In this document: one piece after another, positions 1-5,450 of the stretch | How positions within the stretch are numbered: the stretch's first letter is position 1 | Layout of the letters: every line of letters begins with the position of its first letter | Assembly: GCA_964432945.1 (NCBI GenBank) | Contig: CAYSPO010000056.1 | Location: forward strand, 1-6,313 | Reading direction: 5' to 3' | Source: CAYSPO01 sp964432945 | GTDB lineage: Bacteria > Bacillota > Clostridia > Tissierellales > Peptoniphilaceae | DNA length: 6,313 nt | Translations under genes and position numbers: made by a program | The notes under the pieces: model-generated | Seen by the model: only the letters and a program-made list of their open reading frames with translations | Databases searched by the model: none | Told to the model about the DNA's origin: nothing

Positions 1-386
1 ATACTTTTGTCAGACTCCTTTATATTTCTAAAAAGATTTATCACAAGGCCAAGGACAAGTTCAGCCACAGCTACATCTGAATATCCAGAAGCGTTACATA
101 ACTTTGCTTCTTTATTTTTCAAAGCTTTTATATCAACATGGTCAACTCCAGTAAAAGCAACATTTAGTAACTTTAAATTATCTAAATTATCTATTACTTC
201 TTTAGGATAAGGATTATTTGCAATCATTACAATATCTTGACCTTGAGATCTTTTTATGAGTTCATTTATATCTGTAGTTTTATTATCGTAATAAGTAAAC
301 TCATGACCTAAATCATTAATTTTTTCTTTAAATTTATTTATTAATTTTTCATCAACATTTAATGGTTCTATTAAAGATATCTTCAT
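1..386 (-). CDS. D-2-hydroxyacid dehydrogenase family protein, N-terminal part (runs off the left edge)
   Basis: The frame starts at ATG 386-384 and stays open to the edge, giving 128 residues of a family that is usually about 310-340 long. Visible is most of the N-terminal substrate-binding half: a beta-strand/helix start (MKISLIEP), the family signature GVDHVD at residues 80-85, and NASGYSDVAVAELVLG at 98-113, where the chain crosses into the NAD-binding Rossmann domain. Members reduce 2-keto acids to D-2-hydroxyacids, or the reverse, with NAD(P)H in the cytoplasm. The catalytic Arg, Glu and His and the GxGxxG cofactor loop lie outside the window, so the substrate cannot be judged (lactate, glycerate, phosphoglycerate and others are possible). 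Its start overlaps the stop of the upstream ATP-cone gene (ATGA), and its ribosome site AGGAAG lies inside that gene, so the two are probably translationally coupled. The family call is fairly sure; the specific function is unknown. Confidence 0.85.
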   Translation of the reverse strand, partial: MKISLIEPLNVDEKLINKFKEKINDLGHEFTYYDNKTTDINELIKRSQGQDIVMIANNPYPKEVIDNLDNLKLLNVAFTGVDHVDIKALKNKEAKLCNASGYSDVAVAELVLGLVINLFRNIKESDKS

Positions 387-400
387 TTATATTTCTTCCT
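383..400 (-). promoter_or_regulatory. ATGA stop/start overlap with internal ribosome site
   Basis: The TGA stop of the upstream gene (385-383) and the ATG start of the dehydrogenase (386-384) share bases as ATGA. AGGAAG at 400-395 lies 8 bases ahead of the ATG, inside the last codons of the upstream gene. This is the usual arrangement for coupled translation of two products made together. Confidence 0.8.
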
Positions 401-814
401 ATCATTAACTTTACTATAACCTTCTAATGCTGCATTATATCCATTTTCTGAAAGGTATTTTTTTGTATAATCAACTATCTCATCAGAAGAAACAACTTTT
501 TTGCCAGTGCTTTCAATAGAATTGACAACACCATCTACAATTTCTAAAATTTGATCAGTATCAAGAACTTCTGCTATCATTTCATCGCTTACATTATCTG
601 AACTTATAGCGAGATTTTCAGAAAGTTTCTCTTTACTAAAAGGCTCTATTTTTATTCCTCTTTTTACCACTCGGAGATTTGTATCTGTTTCATAAAGTGT
701 TTCTAAAACATCAAACTTTAAATCATTTAATAGGCTTGCTGGATCCTCAATATTGTTATATTTAATATATTGGGTAATTTCCCTAACTAGAATAGCATAT
801 CTTTCATTGGCCAT
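383..814 (-). CDS. Free-standing ATP-cone-like domain protein
   Basis: This gene encodes 143 residues. Residues 47 to the end follow the ATP-cone pattern seen in NrdR and at the N-terminus of ribonucleotide reductases: a VVKRG strand-turn (49-53), EPFSKEKL (57-64), a helix ending in VVNSIESTGKKVVSSDEI (96-113), then YLSENGYNAALEGY (120-133) and a charged RKKYK end. In known proteins this domain binds ATP/dATP and acts as an allosteric switch attached to another domain. Here there is no zinc ribbon and no reductase; the first 46 residues are probably helical and match nothing I recognise. The segment between the first two cone helices (about 70-90) looks longer than usual. ATG 814-812 is a sure start, with AGGAGG at 825-820 five bases upstream. 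It is the first gene of a unit with the 2-hydroxyacid dehydrogenase, so a nucleotide-sensing or regulatory role is conceivable but is inference. The domain call rests on pattern matching by eye. Confidence 0.7.
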   Translation of the reverse strand: MANERYAILVREITQYIKYNNIEDPASLLNDLKFDVLETLYETDTNLRVVKRGIKIEPFSKEKLSENLAISSDNVSDEMIAEVLDTDQILEIVDGVVNSIESTGKKVVSSDEIVDYTKKYLSENGYNAALEGYSKVNDRKKYK

Positions 815-856
815 GTCTTCCTCCTCATAGTGAATAGCATTTTAGTCATTAATGTG

Positions 857-886
857 ATTATATCATTATTAAGTTGAAATATGCAA
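857..886 (-). promoter_or_regulatory. Promoter for the ATP-cone/dehydrogenase unit
   Basis: On the minus strand, TTGCAT (886-881) and a perfect TATAAT (862-857) are 18 bases apart. Transcription would start near 850, giving a leader of about 35 bases that contains the AGGAGG site. A weak inverted repeat, TAATG/CATTA (850-854 and 864-868), flanks the -10 box and might be an operator, though 5-base arms in AT-rich DNA are poor evidence. Confidence 0.6.
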
Positions 887-887
887 A

Positions 888-916
888 TTGCTAAACTTTT
901 TCTAAATGTGTATAAT
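888..916 (+). promoter_or_regulatory. Promoter for asnA
   Basis: TTGCTA (888-893) and TATAAT (911-916) are separated by an ideal 17 bases. Transcription would begin near 923, leaving only about 18 bases before the asnA ATG, enough for the ribosome site AAGGGAG (928-934) but not for a T-box or other leader structure. Its -35 box lies one base from the -35 box of the divergent promoter. Confidence 0.7.
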
Positions 917-940
917 AATTGATATCGAAGGGAGCAATCA

Positions 941-1945
941 ATGAATAACCTAATTATACCTAAAAACTATAAATCTAGCCTTGATGTTATTGCAACACAA
1001 GAGGCTATTAAAGAAATAAAAGATTTTTTCCAAATGTCTTTAGCTTATGCTTTAAACTTAGAAAGAGTTTCTGCACCTTTATTTGTAGAAAAATCTTCAG
1101 GGCTTAATGATAATCTTACTGGCAGCGAAAGGCCAGTTAGTTTTGATAGCAAAAACGGTGAAAACTTAGAGATTGTTCAATCTCTTGCAAAATGGAAAAG
1201 AATTGCATTAAAAAAATATAATTATAAGGCTGGTACAGGCTTATATGCTGATATGAATGCTATTAGGCGAGATGAAATCCCAGATAACACTCACTCGTAT
1301 TATGTTGACCAGTGGGATTGGGAAAAAGTTATAAAAAAAGAAGAAAGAAGCGAGGATTATCTAAGACACATTGTAAATAAAATTTATAATGTTTTTATTC
1401 AAACTGATGATTTTATTACCTACCATTATCCACAGTATGACAAGGTTCTTCCTGATGAGATAACTTTTATTAGCAGCCAAGAGCTTCTAGATTTATATCC
1501 AGATTTATCTCCTGAAGAAAGAGAAGACGCCTATGTTAAAGAAAAAGGTGCAATATTTATCTATCAAATAGGACACCCATTAAGTAATGGAAAAGCCCAT
1601 GATAAAAGAAGCCCTGATTACGATGATTGGCTATTAAACGGAGATATAATATTCTATAACCCTATTTTAGAAAAATCCCTTGAATTAAGTTCTATGGGAA
1701 TAAGAGTCGATTCAAAAACCTTAGATAAGCAGCTAAATTTAGCTAACGCAAATGATAGAAGAGAATTAGACTACCACAAAATGTTGCTTAACAACGAACT
1801 TCCCCTTACTATCGGTGGAGGAATTGGTCAATCAAGAATGTGTATGTTCTTTATGCAAAAGGCTCATATTGGAGAAGTTCAAGCCTCAGTTTGGCCTAAA
1901 GATATGGTAGAAGTATGTGAAGAGTCAGGAATTATTCTTTTATAA
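941..1945 (+). CDS. asnA: Aspartate--ammonia ligase (asparagine synthetase A)
   Basis: AsnA makes asparagine from aspartate, ammonia and ATP (giving AMP and PPi) in the cytoplasm, through an aspartyl-adenylate. It is related to class II aspartyl/asparaginyl-tRNA synthetases but does not use tRNA. The 334 residues match the roughly 330 of the family end to end. Recognisable blocks are the N-terminal helix region with SAPLFVEKSSGLNDNLTGSERPV in pieces (44-66), LAKWKRIAL (82-90), GTGLYADMNAIRRDE (98-112), SYYVDQWDWEKVI (119-131), and the class II motif-3 equivalent GGGIGQSRMCMFF (292-304) with the ATP-binding arginine R299, followed by the typical QASVWP ending (315-320). ATG 941 has AAGGGAG six bases upstream. 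It is a single-gene unit reading away from the ATP-cone unit. The first good terminator is 180 bases downstream. The call is secure. Confidence 0.97.
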   Translation: MNNLIIPKNYKSSLDVIATQEAIKEIKDFFQMSLAYALNLERVSAPLFVEKSSGLNDNLTGSERPVSFDSKNGENLEIVQSLAKWKRIALKKYNYKAGTGLYADMNAIRRDEIPDNTHSYYVDQWDWEKVIKKEERSEDYLRHIVNKIYNVFIQTDDFITYHYPQYDKVLPDEITFISSQELLDLYPDLSPEEREDAYVKEKGAIFIYQIGHPLSNGKAHDKRSPDYDDWLLNGDIIFYNPILEKSLELSSMGIRVDSKTLDKQLNLANANDRRELDYHKMLLNNELPLTIGGGIGQSRMCMFFMQKAHIGEVQASVWPKDMVEVCEESGIILL

Positions 1946-1956
1946 ACTAATAAAAT

Positions 1957-1985
1957 TTGTCATATCTATAAAATTTTGCTAGAAT
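1957..1985 (+). promoter_or_regulatory. Candidate extended -10 promoter downstream of asnA
   Basis: TTGTCA (1957-1962), a 17-base spacer and TAGAAT (1980-1985) preceded by TG at 1977-1978 form an extended -10 promoter beginning 12 bases past the asnA stop. The TGnTAGAAT form is the same as in the thrS T-box promoter on the other strand. No rightward protein gene follows, only about 160 bases before a terminator. The hexamers are seen directly; activity is inferred, and AT-rich DNA produces chance matches. Confidence 0.5.
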
Positions 1986-2065
1986 ATAGCTGTAAACACA
2001 ATAAAATAATAGTAAATTTATAAGCAGTAATAGGAACAGTTGAATCATTAATTTGAACTGAAAAT

Positions 2066-2092
2066 TTGTAGGCATAAAATGTATACCTACAA
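2066..2092 (+). other. Stable hairpin in the asnA-thrS gap
   Basis: TTGTAGG (2066-2072) pairs perfectly with CCTACAA (2086-2092). After one C/A mismatch a further ATA/TAT helix closes a 5-base loop. It is followed by no U-run, so it is not a terminator. Confidence 0.6.
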
Positions 2093-2125
2093 TAATACGT
2101 TAAACCATAAAATTATGATCCCAAT

Positions 2126-2151
2126 AAAAAAGCAGCCTATGCTGCTTTTTT
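2126..2151. terminator. Bidirectional terminator shared by asnA and thrS
   Basis: An 11-base perfect inverted repeat, A6-GCAGC and GCTGC-T6, closes a CTAT loop. Because the A- and T-runs flank the GC stem on both sides, it ends transcripts in either direction: the rightward one from asnA or the candidate small RNA, and the leftward one from thrS, whose stop codon is only 6 bases away. Confidence 0.92.
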
Positions 2152-2157
2152 AGTTTC

Positions 2158-4080
2158 TTATTTTGTATAAAGATTCGCTGTTTTGGAATCTCTTTCTTTT
2201 ATTATCATATCAATAAAATCATCATGACTCATCGCGTCTTTTTCGCCTTCATCTCTAACTCTAACAGATACTGTGCCATCTTCAACTTCTTTAGCGCCCA
2301 TGATTAAAGAATAAGGTATTTTATTAACTTGAGCTTCTCTTATTTTAAATCCAATTTTTTCTGCCTTGTCATCAACTTCAACTCTTATACCTTTAGCTTT
2401 CATTTTATCAGCTAATTTATAAGCTTCTTCATTAAACTTATCAGAGATAGGAAGAATTTTTGCTTGAACTGGAGCTAACCATACTGGGAACTTACCTGCA
2501 TAATGTTCAATTAAAATTCCCATAAATCTTTCAATAGAACCATATAGAGCCCTATGAACTACTACCGGTCTAGCTTTTTCTCCATTCTCATCAATATATT
2601 CAAGTTCAAATTTTTCTGGAAGTTGGAAGTCTAGTTGAATAGTTCCACATTGCCAAGTTCTTCCAATCGCATCTTCAAGATGAAAATCAATCTTTGGACC
2701 ATAGAATGCCCCATCGCCTTCATTAACTTCATATTCAATTCCTATTTCTTCTAAAGCATCTCTAAGACCATTTGTTGCGTTATCCCATTCTTCTTGGCTA
2801 CCCATAGAATTCTCTGGTCTAGTAGATAATTCAACTGAATACTTAAATCCAAACATTGAATATATATAATCAGCTAACTTAATAACTCCTATAATTTCAT
2901 CTTTAATTTGGCTAGGAAGCATAAATATATGAGCGTCATCTTGAGTAAAAGCTCTAACTCTAAATAAACCATGAAGAGTTCCAGAAAGCTCATGTCTATG
3001 AACTAAACCTAATTCTCCAAGTCTTAGTGGAAGGTCTCTATAAGAATGCATTTTTGTTTTATAAGTCAACATAGATCCTGGGCAATTCATTGGCTTAATA
3101 GCATAAGCATTTTCATCTATTTCTGTAAAATACATATTTTCTTTATAATGATCCCAATGTCCAGATCTTCTCCATAATTCCTCATTAAGGATTAAAGGAG
3201 TTTTTGTTTCACCATATCCTGCTTCTATATGAAGATCTTTCCAGAAATTCTCTATTTCGTTTCTTATAATCATTCCTTTAGGATGGAAGAATGGAAATCC
3301 TGGTCCTTCTTCATGCATACTAAATAAATCTAATTCTTTACCAAGTTTTCTATGGTCTCTTTTTTCTGCTTCTTCCATTCTTTCTAGATATTCATCTAGT
3401 AATTTTTTCTTAGGGAATGAAATTCCGTAGATTCTTTGAAGCATTTTGTTTTTTTCGTCGCCTCTCCAATAAGCTCCCGCTATACTTCTTAATTTAATTG
3501 CTTTAATTTCTTTAGGTTCAAGAAGGTGAGGCCCTCTACATAAGTCAACAAAATCTCCTGATTCATATAAAGTTATAGGTTCATCTTCAGGGAGATCGTT
3601 AATTAATTCAACCTTATAGATTTCCCCTTGTTCTTCAAATCTTTTCAAAGCATCTTCTCTAGAAATATCTATTCTTATAAGAGGATTATTTTCTTTAACA
3701 ATTTTTTTCATTTCATTTTCAATAGCTTCTAAATCTTCTGGCACAAAAGTATGGTCAGTATCTAAATCATAATAAAAACCGTTGTCAATAGCTGGCCCTA
3801 TAGCAAACTTTGTTCCAGGAAATAGCCTTTGGATTGCTCCAGCTAAAATATGAGCAGAAGTATGCCAGAAAACTGATTTTCCTTCTTTATCATCAAAACC
3901 TACAAAACTAACTTCAGCATCTTCATTTAAAATTTCTCCAAGTCCTCTTACTTGACCGTTTACTATCGCGCCTGTTGAGTTTCTCATAAGTCCCATAGAA
4001 ATATCAGCAGCAATATCTTTTAGTGCTACCCCTTTTTCATACTCTCTAACTGAACCGTCAGGTAAAGTTATTTTAATCAT
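2158..4080 (-). CDS. thrS: Threonine--tRNA ligase
   Basis: ThrRS charges tRNA-Thr with threonine using ATP and hydrolyses mischarged Ser-tRNA-Thr. The 640 residues are full bacterial length. In order: TGS domain (about 1-62); editing domain with HTSAH (H73, H77) and CRGPH (C181, H185); class II catalytic core with zinc ligands C333, H384 and H509, motif 2 around FRVRAFTQDDAHIF (373-386) and motif 3 SIERFMGILIEH (515-526, R518); and an anticodon-binding domain from about 535. All expected zinc and editing residues are present. I take ATG 4080-4078 as the start because AGGGGG lies six bases upstream and MIKITLPDG is the normal beginning. An in-frame ATG 12 codons earlier lies in the leader terminator and should not be used. 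Expression should be controlled by the T-box leader and ends at the terminator just past the stop. Confidence 0.98.
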   Translation of the reverse strand: MIKITLPDGSVREYEKGVALKDIAADISMGLMRNSTGAIVNGQVRGLGEILNEDAEVSFVGFDDKEGKSVFWHTSAHILAGAIQRLFPGTKFAIGPAIDNGFYYDLDTDHTFVPEDLEAIENEMKKIVKENNPLIRIDISREDALKRFEEQGEIYKVELINDLPEDEPITLYESGDFVDLCRGPHLLEPKEIKAIKLRSIAGAYWRGDEKNKMLQRIYGISFPKKKLLDEYLERMEEAEKRDHRKLGKELDLFSMHEEGPGFPFFHPKGMIIRNEIENFWKDLHIEAGYGETKTPLILNEELWRRSGHWDHYKENMYFTEIDENAYAIKPMNCPGSMLTYKTKMHSYRDLPLRLGELGLVHRHELSGTLHGLFRVRAFTQDDAHIFMLPSQIKDEIIGVIKLADYIYSMFGFKYSVELSTRPENSMGSQEEWDNATNGLRDALEEIGIEYEVNEGDGAFYGPKIDFHLEDAIGRTWQCGTIQLDFQLPEKFELEYIDENGEKARPVVVHRALYGSIERFMGILIEHYAGKFPVWLAPVQAKILPISDKFNEEAYKLADKMKAKGIRVEVDDKAEKIGFKIREAQVNKIPYSLIMGAKEVEDGTVSVRVRDEGEKDAMSHDDFIDMIIKERDSKTANLYTK

Positions 4081-4086
4081 ATAAAT

Positions 4087-4092
4087 CCCCCT
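4087..4092 (-). promoter_or_regulatory. thrS ribosome binding site
   Basis: AGGGGG lies six bases ahead of ATG 4080 and fixes the start of thrS. It directly follows an A7 run that can pair with the U7 run of the leader terminator (16-base palindrome 4092-4107). Confidence 0.85.
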
Positions 4093-4100
4093 TTTTTTAT

Positions 4101-4142
4101 AAAAAAATACTCTCATTCCTACATTTCTGTAGGGACGAGAGT
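4101..4142 (-). terminator. T-box leader terminator
   Basis: Read on the minus strand, ACTCTCGTCCCTAC (4142-4129) pairs with GTAGGAATGAGAGT (4122-4109) around a 6-base loop, with one G-U pair and one C-A mismatch, and is followed by a run of seven T. Its 5' arm (CCCTA 4134-4130 and TCGT 4138-4135) is also what the T-box needs for the antiterminator, so the two structures exclude each other. Confidence 0.93.
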
Positions 4143-4293
4143 CATTCGTGGTTCCACCCTAGTTGTTTCTTAATTTAAATTAAAAGCTCCAGAATAGTTT
4201 TCATAAAAGGCCCTTCTGAATATTTCTCAGCACCATATTCTCTCTGTAGACACTACTTTTATTACTCGTTCTTTCATCGCTTATTATTAACTT
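4101..4293 (-). promoter_or_regulatory. T-box riboswitch, threonine type, upstream of thrS
   Basis: This leader senses uncharged tRNA-Thr and lets transcription enter thrS when charging falls. The T-box core AGGGTGGAACCACG is at 4160-4147. The antiterminator pairs TAGGG (4161-4157) with CCCTA (4134-4130) and ACGA (4149-4146) with TCGT (4138-4135), leaving the tRNA-end-binding bulge beginning TGGA. That bulge predicts a U discriminator base on the tRNA. Stem I spans about 4282-4184, closed by AAGC/GCTT, with an AGAGAG segment and an apical helix GAATAT/ATATTC (4240-4235 with 4223-4218) around the conserved loop GGTGCTGAGAA. The specifier is read as ACT (4198-4196), a threonine codon followed by A as usual. 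Only about 23 bases separate Stem I from the T-box, so Stem II and IIA/B appear absent; a 14-base AT palindrome (4183-4170) may act as a minimal Stem III. The 5' end is predicted from the promoter. Confidence 0.95.
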
Positions 4294-4299
4294 ATTTCA

Positions 4300-4328
4300 A
4301 TTCTACCACTTATATACCCCTAATTCAA
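4300..4328 (-). promoter_or_regulatory. Promoter of the thrS T-box transcript
   Basis: TTGAAT (4328-4323), a 17-base spacer and TAGAAT (4305-4300) with TG one base ahead form an extended -10 promoter. Predicted start near 4293 gives a 213-base leader, which places the first base about ten bases ahead of Stem I. The promoter begins only 16 bases past the HAD gene stop, with no terminator between. Confidence 0.75.
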
Positions 4329-4344
4329 GGAAGTATATCAAAGT

Positions 4345-5067
4345 TTATACTAATTTTACATCTGAAGGTATACTGTAAATTACATCTTTTCTTTCAACAA
4401 TAATATTTATTTTTTCCCTAAGGTCTTCGTTATTTTGGATATATTGAAGTAAAGTCTTTGCTGGGTTTATTGCTGTTGGATTTCCAACCATTTCTAACAT
4501 AGAAATATCTCCAGTAGTATCACCATAAGCAAAAGATTTAGAAAAATCTAAGTCATACTTCTCTTTAAACTCAAGCATTACCCTCTTTTTATCTACTGCA
4601 TCCCACATAGGCTGATATTTACCAGTAAATTTGCTATCGCTTACTTCAAATTCTGTCCCCTTGAAATCTGTAACCCCATATTTTTCAGCCATTCTCTTTA
4701 CTAAAAACTCAGGACTACCAGAAATAAAAAACACTTTATGTCCATTTTCTAGGTGATATTCTATCTTAGACCTAGTAAATCTATATACAATATCTGACTT
4801 CTCTGCTATTACCTTGTTGGCAAAGAAATCTACAAAGTCATAAGGAATTCCTGCAAGAGCTTCATTGTAAGCATTTGCAGTTACTTCTAGGTATTTATCA
4901 TATTCAGTATATCTTCTTTTGTAATCTTCATATATTGGTTTGATTTCATTTGTATAAATTTCATCATCAATTACCTCATTTTGAATCATTCTTTCAAAAT
5001 GTTCAACCATCATAGATGTTCTAGTTAAAGTTCCATCAATGTCAAAAAAAGCTCCTATATTAGTCAT
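4345..5067 (-). CDS. HAD-IB family phosphatase (SerB-like)
   Basis: This gene encodes 240 residues of a haloacid dehalogenase-type phosphohydrolase, subfamily IB, with no signal peptide and so cytoplasmic. Motif I is DIDGT (9-13) with nucleophile D9 and acid/base D11. Motif II is FISGSPE (114-120) with S116. The motif III lysine is K160 or K161. Motif IV is GDTTGD (182-187) with metal-binding D183 and D187. A helical cap fills 20-90. These enzymes remove phosphate from small metabolites such as phosphoserine; the cap does not let me choose a substrate. The start ATG 5067 is five bases after the stop of the membrane-protein gene. Its only good ribosome site, AAGGAG (5086-5081), lies inside that gene and is 13 bases away, longer than normal, so translation may depend on ribosomes arriving from upstream. 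No nearer in-frame ATG, GTG or TTG start is available. The family is certain; the function is not. Confidence 0.92.
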   Translation of the reverse strand: MTNIGAFFDIDGTLTRTSMMVEHFERMIQNEVIDDEIYTNEIKPIYEDYKRRYTEYDKYLEVTANAYNEALAGIPYDFVDFFANKVIAEKSDIVYRFTRSKIEYHLENGHKVFFISGSPEFLVKRMAEKYGVTDFKGTEFEVSDSKFTGKYQPMWDAVDKKRVMLEFKEKYDLDFSKSFAYGDTTGDISMLEMVGNPTAINPAKTLLQYIQNNEDLREKINIIVERKDVIYSIPSDVKLV

Positions 5068-5072
5068 AGATT

Positions 5073-5432
5073 TTATAAGACTCCTTTTCGGCGTTTTACT
5101 TTAGTTTTAGTTTTCGCTTTTGGTTTTCTCTTATACTTTCTTTTTATTCCAAGTATCCAAGCAAAACATAAAGAAACTACTCCTCCAACTCCAATAGTTA
5201 CAGCTAAAGAAATATCGTCTATTCCCTCAGGTTTAGTAATATTCATCCAACCTATATAAAGTTTATATATAGCTATGAAAAACATTAATAATCCAGGAAG
5301 ATATTTCATGAATTTATTTTTATTTGTTATCCAATATATTAGATATGTACCAATAATTGCAAATAGTGCTACAATCATTGACATATATAAGCCATCTTGG
5401 TGGTCCAAGACAAAATTTAATATTGTTCTCAT
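5073..5432 (-). CDS. Small three-helix membrane protein with lysine-rich tail
   Basis: I do not recognise the family. The 119 residues contain three hydrophobic segments at about 16-36, 44-63 and 74-96, then a tail (97-119) in which 14 of 20 consecutive residues (97-116) are Lys or Arg, in a PKAKTKTKVKRR-like pattern. By the positive-inside rule the tail should be cytoplasmic and the N-terminus outside. It could touch nucleic acid, acidic lipid headgroups or an acidic protein, but nothing in the sequence decides this. I use ATG 5432-5430 because AAGGAG (5443-5438) is five bases upstream; the GTG two codons earlier overlaps that ribosome site. It lies 18 bases after the wall protein gene and five before the HAD gene, so it is probably cotranscribed with both. 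Confidence 0.8.
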   Translation of the reverse strand: MRTILNFVLDHQDGLYMSMIVALFAIIGTYLIYWITNKNKFMKYLPGLLMFFIAIYKLYIGWMNITKPEGIDDISLAVTIGVGGVVSLCFAWILGIKRKYKRKPKAKTKTKVKRRKGVL

Positions 5433-5450
5433 TTCCACTCCTTCGCTTTT

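Larger units (their letters stand above)
1992..2151 (+). ncRNA. Candidate small RNA (or structured 3' UTR of asnA)
   Basis: A transcript starting about 7 bases after the TAGAAT box would run roughly 160 bases and end at the bidirectional terminator. It would hold a weak hairpin (CAGTT 2037-2041 with AACTG 2056-2060), a strong hairpin at 2066-2092, and the terminator stem. A 24-codon frame (2079-2153) has no convincing ribosome site, begins in a hairpin loop and runs through the terminator, so I do not call it a peptide. The length is short for 6S RNA and I see no long bubble-containing rod. If the promoter is not used, the same structures form the asnA 3' UTR. No known family was recognised. 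Ends are approximate. Confidence 0.35.

Noticed and set aside
7..210. Open frame of 67 codons on the + strand
   Set aside because: It lies wholly opposite the 2-hydroxyacid dehydrogenase, has no ribosome site, and its protein resembles no family.
846..868. Repeated TCATTA and TAATG/CATTA arms as an operator
   Set aside because: Five- and six-base matches in very AT-rich DNA are expected by chance; noted only with the promoter.
2079..2153. 24-residue peptide frame in the asnA-thrS gap
   Set aside because: It starts in a hairpin loop, has only a weak GTAGG upstream, and its last codons are the terminator.
4081..4116. Upstream in-frame ATG adding 12 residues to thrS
   Set aside because: It begins in the terminator hairpin, reads through the T-run, and precedes the AGGGGG site that serves ATG 4080.
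4197..4199. AAC (asparagine) as the T-box specifier
   Set aside because: It overlaps ACT by one base shift, but the downstream gene is thrS and ACT is followed by the expected A.
5433..5438. GTG start two codons upstream for the membrane protein
   Set aside because: Its first G is the last base of the AAGGAG ribosome site, which is correctly spaced for ATG 5432.
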